From: a virus | Reading direction: 5' to 3' (one strand) | Virus record (IMG/VR): IMGVR_UViG_3300049460_000196 | Span: 49,104-113,103 of that record | Length of the DNA: 64,000 bases | Shown: one piece after another, positions 47,872 to 55,643 of the stretch | Position numbering within the stretch: position 1 is the first letter of the stretch | Layout of the letters: each line of letters begins with the position of its first letter | Notes under the pieces: model-generated | What the model saw: the letters and a program-made list of their open reading frames with translations, nothing else | Told to the model about the DNA's origin: nothing | The model's database searches: none | Translations under genes and position numbers: made by a program

Positions 47872-48204
47872 TTAATGGCAGTACACCATCTCTTGTTTGT
47901 TGGTCAGTACACCGAACAAAATGTCAGCGAAACGGTATGCCCACTTGCCGCCCTTCCAAGCCTTGACGTTGTCTGGATGAGTAGCAACCGGATGACGCAC
48001 ACTTGGATCTTGCCCGAAGTTCCAGTGATTGAACTCCATTTCCTTCTTGTCGTTCAGACGATACCAGATAGTGATTCGACCACAGTGCTTCAATTCTTCA
48101 AGTGATCGGAAACCATAGCGTGCCAGTACTGCACGCCCAGCATCATTGGCACCTTTAATACCACCACCGGGCCCACCTGGAATGAAAGAGGGAATATCGC
48201 TCAT
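47872..48204 (-). CDS. Hypothetical protein
   Basis: 110 residues; N-terminal Gly/Pro-rich segment (FIPGGPGGGIKG), then WYRLNDKKEMEFNHWNFG. No family recognised. Confidence 0.65.
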   Translation of the reverse strand: MSDIPSFIPGGPGGGIKGANDAGRAVLARYGFRSLEELKHCGRITIWYRLNDKKEMEFNHWNFGQDPSVRHPVATHPDNVKAWKGGKWAYRFADILFGVLTNKQEMVYCH

Positions 48205-48251
48205 ATGTGCTCCTGATCCATAAAGCCATGATAGTACAGGAGCACAACCAG

Positions 48252-48437
48252 TTAGTCAACTGGTGGGGTCACTCGAGTGACGATAAGCTTTGCGAGTTCC
48301 TTCAATACATCAACTTCGTAAAGTTGTTCTTGTGTGAAACCATTCTTGTCGATGAATTGCACCATCTTGTGCCTGTCATCGTAGTCGTAAACTGCCACTT
48401 TGCGTCCATCAGGAAACATTTTGGTGCTGCCAATCAT
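48252..48437 (-). CDS. Small hypothetical protein
   Basis: 61 residues: an SH3-like short beta start (MIGSTKMFPDGRKVAVYDYDD) then a helix. Follows the membrane protein gene by 8 bases. Unknown. Confidence 0.55.
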   Translation of the reverse strand: MIGSTKMFPDGRKVAVYDYDDRHKMVQFIDKNGFTQEQLYEVDVLKELAKLIVTRVTPPVD

Positions 48438-48445
48438 GATTCACC

Positions 48446-48787
48446 TCATAGGTTGAACTTCTTGATCACACGAGATACCGCATATTCGGCTAGGAATTCT
48501 GGCATCCCCATTTGACTACTAATCGTCACAGCAACTTGCTGGAAGAATTCAGTACGGCGCTCTGGTTCCTGATACGCAGTCACGCCACGCAGGACCATCT
48601 CCTTGACAGTACGATAGTCCATGTAAATCATCACTGGAATAGTGAACACAACAATGCCCAGCATGATCAAACCGCACACAACTGGCACAATACCGTCGGT
48701 TGCGTAAATGGCCACAATCCAGGCCACTAAGGCGATGATGATTGCAGTAAGGTATGGTACGATGTACCACGAAATAAGATGTTTCAT
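48446..48787 (-). CDS. Small membrane protein
   Basis: 113 residues with hydrophobic segments at about 9-29 and 31-55, then a cytosolic helical part. Overlaps the stop of the gene at 48787 by one base. Unknown function. Confidence 0.65.
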   Translation of the reverse strand: MKHLISWYIVPYLTAIIIALVAWIVAIYATDGIVPVVCGLIMLGIVVFTIPVMIYMDYRTVKEMVLRGVTAYQEPERRTEFFQQVAVTISSQMGMPEFLAEYAVSRVIKKFNL

Positions 48788-49107
48788 TAGTCTTTCTTTC
48801 CATGCTCAAGAATGAAGGCACGCTTCTCTTCTCGAGTCATATTATTGGGCATCTGTATTGATGGGCTATCAAGTGCTTCCTGAATGCGTTTGATATTCAG
48901 GTCGAGTTCAACATCGATTAAATGTTCAGGGGTGGGATGACCTCGATATTGCTCTAGTTCACGTTCATCCCATTCGGCCCTGATTTCGTTCTGGTATGTC
49001 AGACCATCAATTGGACCACCTTCGCGATTCTTCCACAGACCGAATAAAGACTCAATCGCTTTACGTCGACGCTCAAGGCGTTCATCGTAGTCGGTAAGGT
49101 CGCTCAT
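48787..49107 (-). CDS. Charged hypothetical protein
   Basis: 106 residues, highly charged helices (RLERRRKAIESLFGLWKNREGG). Overlaps 49104-49283 by 4 bases. No family recognised. Confidence 0.6.
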   Translation of the reverse strand: MSDLTDYDERLERRRKAIESLFGLWKNREGGPIDGLTYQNEIRAEWDERELEQYRGHPTPEHLIDVELDLNIKRIQEALDSPSIQMPNNMTREEKRAFILEHGKKD

Positions 49108-49283
49108 TTGCGCTTTGCTCGTTGGATGGTCTTCTCGGCCATTGCAATCAGTCGGTCATCGCCACTTTTAAGCGCTTCAGCCATGTAGGCATTGATGCTG
49201 GCCTTACTGTTCAGATAATCTTCGGGTTTGAATTCCGGGAGATCATGGATCGACTGCAATTCGTCTTTGTAACGTTTACTCAT
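49104..49283 (-). CDS. Small hypothetical protein
   Basis: 59 residues from MSKRYKDELQS; longer frame starts exist but overlap 49276-49461. Part of a chain of overlapping genes from 49461 down to 48446. Unknown. Confidence 0.55.
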   Translation of the reverse strand: MSKRYKDELQSIHDLPEFKPEDYLNSKASINAYMAEALKSGDDRLIAMAEKTIQRAKRK

Positions 49284-49461
49284 ATGGTTTATGAACCTCC
49301 CCATTACTTTTAATGATGGGTGGCAATCCATCTTTTGTGACTCGATTGCCCCACTTTTTTGCTTCTCGTGTGATCGAGTCAAGGTCAATGTCGACAGTGG
49401 TATTCACACCTTTGACTATCTTACCTAGTTCATCCAACCGAATCAATTCGTTGTATCTCAT
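49276..49461 (-). CDS. Small protein with MRYNELIRLDE leader
   Basis: 61 residues from MRYNELIRLDELGKI, a leader almost identical in its first five residues to 53817-54248 and ending in LxE, as in T4 capsid-targeting peptides. GGAGG lies just upstream. Candidate prohead-packaged protein (inference). Confidence 0.6.
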   Translation of the reverse strand: MRYNELIRLDELGKIVKGVNTTVDIDLDSITREAKKWGNRVTKDGLPPIIKSNGEVHKPYE

Positions 49462-49529
49462 AGACACCTCCTTCGCGTTATTTACACCAAATGAAGATAT
49501 GGGATAAATACTAGACAACGGAGGATATC

Positions 49530-49706
49530 ATGTTTGAGCTTATTGGATACTTGATCTTTATGCTGCTGGGTTTGACCTTAGATCAAACAGCGAAAACCTT
49601 CAGACAGGCCGTGATTGCCATATTCATTCTGTTTGCTGCCACGTTCTGCTTCATGGAAACTTTGGTGATCCAGGGTGTCAAACTGTTATGGTACATTGTG
49701 GCATAG
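49530..49706 (+). CDS. Small membrane protein
   Basis: 58 residues, two hydrophobic segments (4-17 and 27-43) linked by a polar turn (DQTAKTFRQ). GGAGG ribosome site 5 bases upstream. Not recognised; possibly envelope-acting. Confidence 0.6.
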   Translation: MFELIGYLIFMLLGLTLDQTAKTFRQAVIAIFILFAATFCFMETLVIQGVKLLWYIVA

Positions 49707-49755
49707 GCATTGTGCCACATCAACAGCTTAGTGGTATTGTTGATAAATAATCATC

Positions 49756-50316
49756 ATGAGATTATACGAATTCGACCTTTCCCAAGCCAATACACCAATG
49801 AGCTTCTGGGGCCTTGCTGACCTCCTAGGCCTCAAACAATATGCTGAAAATATGGATGACCTTGCTTTGCCATGGCTCAACCATAATAAGCCAGCATGCA
49901 TCAACAAGATGCTGAATGATACGAAATACCATCAAGCCTCGTTGTTGAAGCTGTATTGGGATACTCAGTTCAAACACAAAAGCTGGACAGATCCTATTGG
50001 GTCATATGCGGGATTAAAGGCATTTTTAGCGTCACCAATGACGTTCTGGCGCGGTGGCGGAGGGGAATATGACCCCAACTATACCGGCAATGGTTGGTTC
50101 GCTTATACGTACAGCCGTGACCGTGTCCAGACATTCACTGACTACGATGGCACGTATGCCAGCAAAAGCCAGTTTCTTAGCAAACGCCAGGGAGAGAGTT
50201 GGGTAGTTGAATTGACGATTCCAGTCGGTGAGATTGGACTATACCTGCACAATAGTATGGACTCAGAAGTGATTATTCCTGCCCATTTGTCCGCTACGGC
50301 GCGTCAGATCAAATAA
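49756..50316 (+). CDS. Candidate ADP-ribosyltransferase
   Basis: 186 residues. FWRGGGGEYDP (catalytic-type Arg), WFAYTYSRDRVQTF (position of the STS strand) and a final DSEVIIP (catalytic Glu) follow the R-S-E order of VIP2/Alt-type toxins. These move ADP-ribose from NAD onto host proteins; T4 Alt is carried in the virion and acts at infection. The leader MRLYEF is similar to others discussed as capsid-targeting. NAD consumption fits with the NAD genes. The S position is only approximate, so confidence is moderate. Confidence 0.6.
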   Translation: MRLYEFDLSQANTPMSFWGLADLLGLKQYAENMDDLALPWLNHNKPACINKMLNDTKYHQASLLKLYWDTQFKHKSWTDPIGSYAGLKAFLASPMTFWRGGGGEYDPNYTGNGWFAYTYSRDRVQTFTDYDGTYASKSQFLSKRQGESWVVELTIPVGEIGLYLHNSMDSEVIIPAHLSATARQIK

Positions 50317-50317
50317 A

Positions 50318-50345
50318 AAAGCCCGAGATTGCTCTCGGGCTTTTT
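50318..50345 (+). terminator. Rho-independent terminator
   Basis: AAAAGCCCGAGATTGCTCTCGGGCTTTTT after the ADP-ribosyltransferase-like gene. Confidence 0.88.
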
Positions 50346-50383
50346 CACGATTCTAACAACTGGAGGAAGTAAGAATTGTGAAC

Positions 50384-50457
50384 TGGAGTCCTAGGATGGA
50401 TTCGAACCACCCTACATGCCTTTGCAAGGCACTACATAACCACTCTGCCACCAGGAC
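50384..50457 (-). tRNA. tRNA-Cys(GCA)
   Basis: CCA, acceptor GTCCTGG/CTAGGAC, stem GTGCC/GGCAT, loop TTGCAAA. Confidence 0.9.
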
Positions 50458-50463
50458 TTTGAC

Positions 50464-50538
50464 TGGAGTGATACCAGGGAATCGAACCCCGCTGGACGCC
50501 TTTGCAGGGCGTTGCCTAAACCGATCGGCCAATATCAC
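50464..50538 (-). tRNA. tRNA-Cys(GCA), second copy
   Basis: CCA, acceptor GTGATAT/GTATCAC, stem ACGCC/GGCGT, loop CTGCAAA. Confidence 0.9.
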
Positions 50539-50548
50539 ATAAAACTTT

Positions 50549-50660
50549 AACGGAATAGCGTCATCTAAAGCCCGGGAGTCGAACCCTTATCGATGACTTG
50601 TCCCCATTGGACTAGGCTGGAAAGGTTGGCTCCATAAGTTGTTTGCTGAATCTATTCCAA
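50549..50660 (-). other. tRNA-like sequence inside an outer helix
   Basis: Outer ends GGAATAG/CTATTCC. Inside, a D-arm-like TAGTCCAATGGGGACA, then GGGTTCGACTCCC like a T-arm, and AGCC/GGCT as a short acceptor. Anticodon not identifiable. Decayed or unusual tRNA in an extended stem. Confidence 0.35.
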
Positions 50661-50671
50661 AACTTTACAAT

Positions 50672-50872
50672 TTACTTAAAGCTGAATCCCACAGTCGATG
50701 GTAAACGAATCCCATTCCTCCGATAGACTCGGTGCTCTGGCCGTCTGAGCTACTGCCACCTCAAAATTCCACCTTGCCGGATCACCCCACTGGGTTTACC
50801 GCGGAATTCCAATTATAAGTGTTGAGACCCATGCCTGCGTACTTAGCGGCAAGACCTTTCAGCTTTAAATAA
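50672..50872 (-). ncRNA. Helix-closed RNA element
   Basis: About 200 nt between TTTAAAGCTGA and its complement (50676 and 50860), with inner helix GGAATTCC/GGAATT at 50774-50815 and a tRNA 5'-half-like segment (GTGGCAGTAGCTCAG, 50740-50767). No gene. Candidate structured RNA next to the initiator-type tRNA. Confidence 0.35.
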
Positions 50873-50874
50873 AC

Positions 50875-50951
50875 TGGATGCGGGGGATGGATTTGAACCA
50901 TCGACCTTCGGATTATGAGCCAGACGAGCTACCAGACTGCTCCACCCCGCA
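50875..50951 (-). tRNA. Initiator-like tRNA-Met(CAT), host-fMet-like
   Basis: Follows E. coli tRNA-fMet over nearly its whole length: GCGGGGTGGAGCAG, CTGGTAGCTCGTC, GGCTCATAA, GAAGGTCG, TTCAAATCC, CCCCGCA, CCA. Differences: base 1 is T (pairs with A72, removing the initiator mismatch), base 73 is T, and the anticodon stem lacks one of the three G-C pairs. Confidence 0.85.
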
Positions 50952-50993
50952 CTGTCAAGTACACATTCTATGTACTTTTTACCACATGGTCAA

Positions 50994-51341
50994 TTACTTT
51001 TCAAACTTCTTTTTCAACTTCAAATACTCTTGATACTGCGGATCTTTATCTCTGGCATGCTCATCAAGTATCTTTTGATAATCGCCTGCATCTCCACCTT
51101 TGCCGAAAGCATAGCCGGTAAGGAAATGCTTCAACTTATCCACCGATGAACTGGCGCCACCATCATCATGGCTTCCAGAATAACCAGCATTCAGACTACG
51201 TTCAGCTGCACTATGTAATACTGCATCGATGATGATTTTAAGATCAGGATTATCATCCTGATAACCAACAGACCCTAAACGTGAACGATAACGAGGTACT
51301 TCATTGTCCACTTGACGATCCCAATCTGCACTCATACGCAC
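50994..51341 (-). CDS. Hypothetical protein
   Basis: 115 residues: Arg/Ser-rich start, a flexible GYSGSHDDGGASSS middle, and a charged C-terminal helix. No family recognised. Confidence 0.6.
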   Translation of the reverse strand: MRMSADWDRQVDNEVPRYRSRLGSVGYQDDNPDLKIIIDAVLHSAAERSLNAGYSGSHDDGGASSSVDKLKHFLTGYAFGKGGDAGDYQKILDEHARDKDPQYQEYLKLKKKFEK

Positions 51342-51349
51342 TTTCTGAA

Positions 51350-51698
51350 ATGATGTTTACTGGCTTTCTCATCCTGCACCACTAGGCCGTTGGAACTGGT
51401 GTAGACATCCACCTTTGATGTCTCATGCAACGTGTTGTTGACTTATTGGTCCCCTACGATGACCGCTCATCTAGTCACTTCGTGGCAAACACCATATAGA
51501 GTCGCACATCTAAATTCCACATTTCGACGACTGGGGATCTTTACGACCTCTTTCATCCTGAACATAATGCCATCTGTAGCCTCGGGAGCTCCCGAAATTT
51601 AATACGGGCCTATGTGGCACTATGGATTTTCAGAACTATCCAGCAGTATTGGAACGCCGCTGAGCGAATGTACGACCGTATATGGGTTCGCGGTTAAC
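51350..51698 (-). other. Non-coding stretch, possible structured RNA
   Basis: About 350 bases without a convincing gene (a 32-codon frame at 51467-51565 has no ribosome site). The minus strand reads TTCGGGA, then GAGGCTACAGATGGC, and later GTCGAAATGTGG and ATTTAG, loosely like 16S around 1020-1090; too degraded to call. Hairpin GGGAGCTCCC at 51583-51592. Confidence 0.3.
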
Positions 51699-51764
51699 AG
51701 GATGCGGTTTTTAACGTGGTCAAATTTAAAGTTTGAATGTTTTGTAATTTGCTGTACGCATCCT
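51699..51764 (-). other. Arm-poor tRNA-like element, motif GGATGCGTACAGCAA, anticodon TTA
   Basis: 66 nt closed by AGGATGCG/CGCATCCT; TACAGCAA after the 5' strand; hairpin TCAAA/TTTGA with loop CTTTAAA (TTA, would read TAA). No D- or T-arm, no CCA. Shares 15 bases with 22831-22886. Confidence 0.4.
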
Positions 51765-51820
51765 AGTTCCTAGTATAGCTCGCCACTTCCAAGCCATCAA
51801 TACTTTTTACGATGGCTATT

Positions 51821-52036
51821 TCAACTTGGCAATCGGTACTTCTTCAGAGCTGCATTTGCCAAATCATACGATGGCATGCGACTGACGGCAACGTCAACAA
51901 GTTCTACCGCAGCCATTGCAAACAATTCCTGTGAATAAAGCAGATCATCAGGAGTTGCGGTTGCCCGCCATTTGGCCAACTCTTCAGGAGTTGATTCCAT
52001 CAAAAATTTCAAGTTGTTCAGGTCGTGTTGATTCAT
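51821..52036 (-). CDS. Small hypothetical protein
   Basis: 71 residues, helical, acidic; no family recognised. The 300 bases upstream (52037-52338) hold only a terminator and short inverted repeats. Confidence 0.6.
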   Translation of the reverse strand: MNQHDLNNLKFLMESTPEELAKWRATATPDDLLYSQELFAMAAVELVDVAVSRMPSYDLANAALKKYRLPS

Positions 52037-52296
52037 ACTTGTTCCTTGGAGGACTTCTCATTATAGACTGGACCTGCACGCTGTCTTGCCACACTTCTGA
52101 TGTCTAATATTAGAAGTAAGTTTATCAAGGCAAAACTTGATGCACCCAAGATCAACTCAGTCATCTTAGTATATAAGAGTTGATTACTTGGAAATCCATT
52201 GATGATTTAAGCTTCTGACCCTTATGTCATACGCCGATCACCCAAGGTCAGTATAGACTTCATAGTTGAATGGCACAAATAGGATTTACCAGATAT

Positions 52297-52318
52297 AAAA
52301 AAAGCGCCCGAAGGCGCT
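52297..52318 (-). terminator. Rho-independent terminator
   Basis: AGCGCCTTCGGGCGCT stem, then TTTTTTTA on the minus strand; ends the GluRS operon. Confidence 0.9.
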
Positions 52319-52338
52319 AAAGGGTGCTACGGAACTTG

Positions 52339-52848
52339 TTAGCGAGTCACCGCATCAATCGTCGCCTGCGTCATATACGGGATGCCGTTCAGTGTGTAGG
52401 TGCAGCAAGTGCAACCAAAACACTCCTTGTTGATGTCGCCGGAGCAAAGGTCAGGCTTGACCTTCTGAAGCTTATTCTGGTCATCCACGTAGAGGCCACT
52501 GTAGTACGAAGTTTCACCAGCACGGAAGAACATTTCCCGATCTTCTTCACGGATGGCAACCATGTGGAAGATAGGGTCAGTGCGATCCAGACGTGACACT
52601 GCTTCGCTGTGAACAGCCGGCCAGTCTTGGCCCACATTGCTCAACAGGAAGCGATACAGTGGTGTATAGTCGAGGCCACGCTGCACGTTGCCGTTCATAC
52701 TACCCCGCGTCACACCTTCTTCCAAAAGACGCTTGGATGACTTGGTATGACGTTCATGACGATGCTCGCCACCGAAATCCAAATAGCTACCGCACCGACG
52801 AACACGTTTGTTCTCTTTGCGATACAGGGGTTCTTTAACTTTGTTCAT
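52339..52848 (-). CDS. Hypothetical protein with Cys cluster
   Basis: 169 residues: basic N-terminal quarter (RKENKRVRRCGSYLDFGGEHRHERHTKSSKRL), then alpha/beta, with LCSGDINKECFGCTCCTY near the end, a possible metal site. Overlaps the GluRS stop by 4 bases, hence coupled to it. A tRNA or RNA role is possible but unproven. Confidence 0.65.
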   Translation of the reverse strand: MNKVKEPLYRKENKRVRRCGSYLDFGGEHRHERHTKSSKRLLEEGVTRGSMNGNVQRGLDYTPLYRFLLSNVGQDWPAVHSEAVSRLDRTDPIFHMVAIREEDREMFFRAGETSYYSGLYVDDQNKLQKVKPDLCSGDINKECFGCTCCTYTLNGIPYMTQATIDAVTR

Positions 52849-53732
52849 CCTTGCTCCTTGGCTTTAGCGGCTTTGTACTTTTTGTCGTAGTGGGCCAGTT
52901 TGCTGAAGTCCACTTTGGAGTGAACGCCGCGCAGATTGCCGCCATCCAGGAACAGTTCCAGGGCACGATCACGGCCAATTATCGCAGCAGTTTTGTCATC
53001 GACCTTGGGCCCCCAGCCCAAGCGCAACAGGAAGTTCAGCATGGCGTCAGGATCGATGCCTTGATCCTGGTAGTCCAGAAGCGACGTGGCGCCGTCAGAC
53101 TTCGACAGTTTCTTGCCGGTCGTCAGATCGCACAACAGGCCCACGTGTGCGTAGTCAGGCAGACGAACTTGCGTACCTTCAGCAGCATGAATGGCTTCGT
53201 AGAGCGCTACTTGCTTCATGGTGTTGTTGGTGTGATCGTTGCCACGAATGATCATGTTGATGCCATGATCTATGTCGTCCACGACATTGGCGAAGTGATA
53301 GGTTGGCATGCCGTCGCTTTTGCGCAGCACCATGTTCTGGATGAAGTCGGTGTCGATCTTCGTGACCTTCACATTTTTCAACGCCCGGTCATCGAACGAG
53401 TCGCGTTCCAGCGAGTGCTTCAGGAACACCGCGCCGTCGCGGACTTCAGCCTTATCCGCCTTGACCATCATTTCCAGGCAGGTATTGTAACGATCCAGCC
53501 GGTCGCTTTGCTTGAACGTGTGGTCGAAGTTCAGTCCCAGGTAGTCCATGGCACGATAGATCACATCGATGTATTCCTGGGACGACTTTTCCGTGTTGGT
53601 GTCATCGATGCGCAGCAAGAAGGAACCGCCAGTTGCACGGGCAGCCAGCCAGTTAAAATAAGCCGTTCGAGCGGTTCCTAGATGGAAGTGCCCTGATGGA
53701 CTCGGTGCGATGCGCGTATGTTTACGATACAT
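52845..53732 (-). CDS. Truncated glutamyl-tRNA synthetase-like protein
   Basis: 295 residues. Class I catalytic core: RIAPSPSGHFHLGTARTAYFNWL with HFHLG as the HIGH motif, RIDDTNTEKS, VLRKSDGMPTYHFANVVDDIDHGI, IRGNDHTNNTMKQ, and GKKLSKSDGATSLLDY with KLSKS as KMSKS; then the stem-contact part AMLNFLLRLGWG. The anticodon-binding cage of GluRS (about 470 residues in bacteria) is missing. GluQ-RS has a similar size, but this retains the GltX-type KLSKSDGA and LLRLGW blocks. May charge Glu on an unusual tRNA or act on another acceptor (inference). Confidence 0.88.
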   Translation of the reverse strand: MYRKHTRIAPSPSGHFHLGTARTAYFNWLAARATGGSFLLRIDDTNTEKSSQEYIDVIYRAMDYLGLNFDHTFKQSDRLDRYNTCLEMMVKADKAEVRDGAVFLKHSLERDSFDDRALKNVKVTKIDTDFIQNMVLRKSDGMPTYHFANVVDDIDHGINMIIRGNDHTNNTMKQVALYEAIHAAEGTQVRLPDYAHVGLLCDLTTGKKLSKSDGATSLLDYQDQGIDPDAMLNFLLRLGWGPKVDDKTAAIIGRDRALELFLDGGNLRGVHSKVDFSKLAHYDKKYKAAKAKEQG

Positions 53733-53816
53733 GATATGCTTTCATTTGAATGATGCGCCATTCTACGTGAATATTGGTCTGGTTTCAAGCATAAATATGA
53801 TTTCAAGGAGAACAGT

Positions 53817-54248
53817 ATGCGCTACAATGAATTGCTGGAATACAAGAAATACTCAGATGATGGGCGTGATTTCGATTATGTGGATTCGCCATTGCATCGA
53901 GGCACCAACGAACTGTTGAGAAATCGTCCTGATACCGATCGTGGTCCACATCAAAACAAAGAGTTGAATATGATGTTGGCTGGGGTTAAACCAGCTGCAT
54001 TAATCGACGTTGACGAGTATGATTTACTGTGGAAACCTTATGTGGACCAAGGCAAATTTATTGCTCGGAAATTTACCAATATCGCTGGGTGGGACAACTA
54101 TATCGTTGCATTACCTGGAGAGGAACAACGTATCGATCGTATGATAAAAATGTTGACTGATACCGGCCCCGCATCCGACGTATATCATGTGAAACTTGGT
54201 CGGATGTTGGGCTATACCAAGGATCAAATCCGCAAGTTTATTGGCTAA
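53817..54248 (+). CDS. Hypothetical protein with MRYNELLEYKK leader
   Basis: 143 residues, AAGGAG site. The leader matches that at 49461 (MRYNEL). The body has GTNELLRNRPDTDRGPHQNKE and a C-terminal helix GYTKDQIRKFI. Possible internal virion protein by leader similarity only. Confidence 0.65.
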   Translation: MRYNELLEYKKYSDDGRDFDYVDSPLHRGTNELLRNRPDTDRGPHQNKELNMMLAGVKPAALIDVDEYDLLWKPYVDQGKFIARKFTNIAGWDNYIVALPGEEQRIDRMIKMLTDTGPASDVYHVKLGRMLGYTKDQIRKFIG

Positions 54249-54781
54249 GTTTTGGCGTGAGCAAGTCTATATAGCGCGGCATCTGCTTCAGTTTCAAACA
54301 ACCAGAACGCGCTATGCCACCAAGCTTTATTGGCGCAATGCTGCTTGATCCATTCCCATTCTTCCATGTGATCTTTTTGCCGAGATTTAACCTGAACTGG
54401 ATCGTCAGTTCGCATATGGGATATCATGTACCCGCTGATATGACTGGTCTTCACAGTTGGCATATAATCAACTAATGGATTCCAGTCATATTTGCGACAC
54501 AGTTCATCCCATTGGAACATGAACATCTGTTTGGTCATCTGACCTCGGGCCAATAGCCATCCCGTACCTTTGACTTCGGGCATGAATGTATTCATGTTTG
54601 TGGTAAAACTAGCATCAGTCAAGATAATTGTATTCTCACTGAGATTGCCACGACAACGTATTGTTTCTATATTTTGTCGTGCTGGACCAGACACATCAAA
54701 GGTCATCACCACTATCAGTTCGGAGTTTACCCCAATTGGTTCATGTTCTGGAACTTGATATGGTGGTGCTTCGCGTTTCAC
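54245..54781 (-). CDS. Hypothetical protein
   Basis: 178 residues, alpha/beta, aromatic-rich (WEWIKQHCANKAWWHSAFWLF). Overlaps 54778-54993 by 4 bases. No family recognised. Confidence 0.65.
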   Translation of the reverse strand: MKREAPPYQVPEHEPIGVNSELIVVMTFDVSGPARQNIETIRCRGNLSENTIILTDASFTTNMNTFMPEVKGTGWLLARGQMTKQMFMFQWDELCRKYDWNPLVDYMPTVKTSHISGYMISHMRTDDPVQVKSRQKDHMEEWEWIKQHCANKAWWHSAFWLFETEADAALYRLAHAKT

Positions 54782-54993
54782 TCGTCAAACTCCGCGATCA
54801 CATCCGCAACATCCATAGCATCGTCAGGATTAATGATTCCGCCGCCTTCACTCAGGTCGTACGAATACCTTTCAGCTTCCAGTTTTTCCAGGAAGAGATT
54901 GAGTGCTTCTTGTGATTTGAACAAGCGAATGTTTGCGGAGCCATCGCCGGAGTCAGTGATGCAATAGAACAGCGGGTCTTGTTGTTGTGCCAT
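54778..54993 (-). CDS. Acidic small protein
   Basis: 71 residues, strongly acidic, ending DVADVIAEFDE. Coupled to 54245-54781 by an ATGA overlap. Unknown. Confidence 0.6.
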   Translation of the reverse strand: MAQQQDPLFYCITDSGDGSANIRLFKSQEALNLFLEKLEAERYSYDLSEGGGIINPDDAMDVADVIAEFDE

Positions 54994-55057
54994 CTTGTTT
55001 CCCCTTCAGAGTGGTTATTATGCCACCATGATAGAAAGAAAAGATGATGTGGTAAAT

Positions 55058-55351
55058 TTATCCCCAGCGTGGTTTGCCAAGTAATTTGATCATAACGATT
55101 GCTTGATCAGCTGAGTCATATGGGCCTATAAGCTCCATCTTATCTCTATCCCAGATATCATTCGCGCCAATCCACCATTTGTACGGCTCTTTGGTTGCCG
55201 AAAATGCGAATACGCCAATCCCATTAATCATAAAAGGCGGATCTGGATCACTGTATTGGAAAAGTTGAAGATTCAAGGACAGCTTGAAACTACGATAGTA
55301 TCCATGACCATCGATTTTGAAATCAGTTTGTGTCTGGACAATGGCCGTCAT
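55058..55351 (-). CDS. Hypothetical protein
   Basis: 97 residues, beta-rich (FKLSLNLQLFQYSDPDPPFMINGIGVFAF, shortened here). One base after 55353-55643. Unknown. Confidence 0.6.
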   Translation of the reverse strand: MTAIVQTQTDFKIDGHGYYRSFKLSLNLQLFQYSDPDPPFMINGIGVFAFSATKEPYKWWIGANDIWDRDKMELIGPYDSADQAIVMIKLLGKPRWG

Positions 55352-55352
55352 A

Positions 55353-55643
55353 TTAACGACGTCGCTGCTGACGATAAGCCGCTATAGCTTGGGTTTCTGG
55401 AAATGGCTTCAAACCTGTACGCAAGTAGAAGACAAGTGGATCTTCATTACCAAAGGCGACTTCATATAAGTCGCCTTTGCTTATCTTGGCTAAGTCGTTA
55501 CATATGAACTTGACTCTGTTAACGTTAAGTTCAATTTCCAATACTCGTTCGATGTCTTTACCAAGAGACCAATTTGTCTTGCGGTCGTATGGGACATCAA
55601 TGTACAGCATGGGCTTCTTACGCCAAAAGTTTAATACATTCAT
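55353..55643 (-). CDS. Hypothetical protein
   Basis: 96 residues, basic start (NFWRKKPMLYIDVPYDRKTNW). Its ATG overlaps the stop of the HNH gene by 4 bases. Unknown. Confidence 0.6.
   Translation of the reverse strand: MNVLNFWRKKPMLYIDVPYDRKTNWSLGKDIERVLEIELNVNRVKFICNDLAKISKGDLYEVAFGNEDPLVFYLRTGLKPFPETQAIAAYRQQRRR

Noticed and set aside
51467-51565. 32-codon gene
   Set aside because: No ribosome site and no coupling; surrounded by non-coding, structured sequence.
52851-53681. 276-codon plus-strand frame
   Set aside because: Shadow of the GluRS-like gene, whose motifs are unambiguous.
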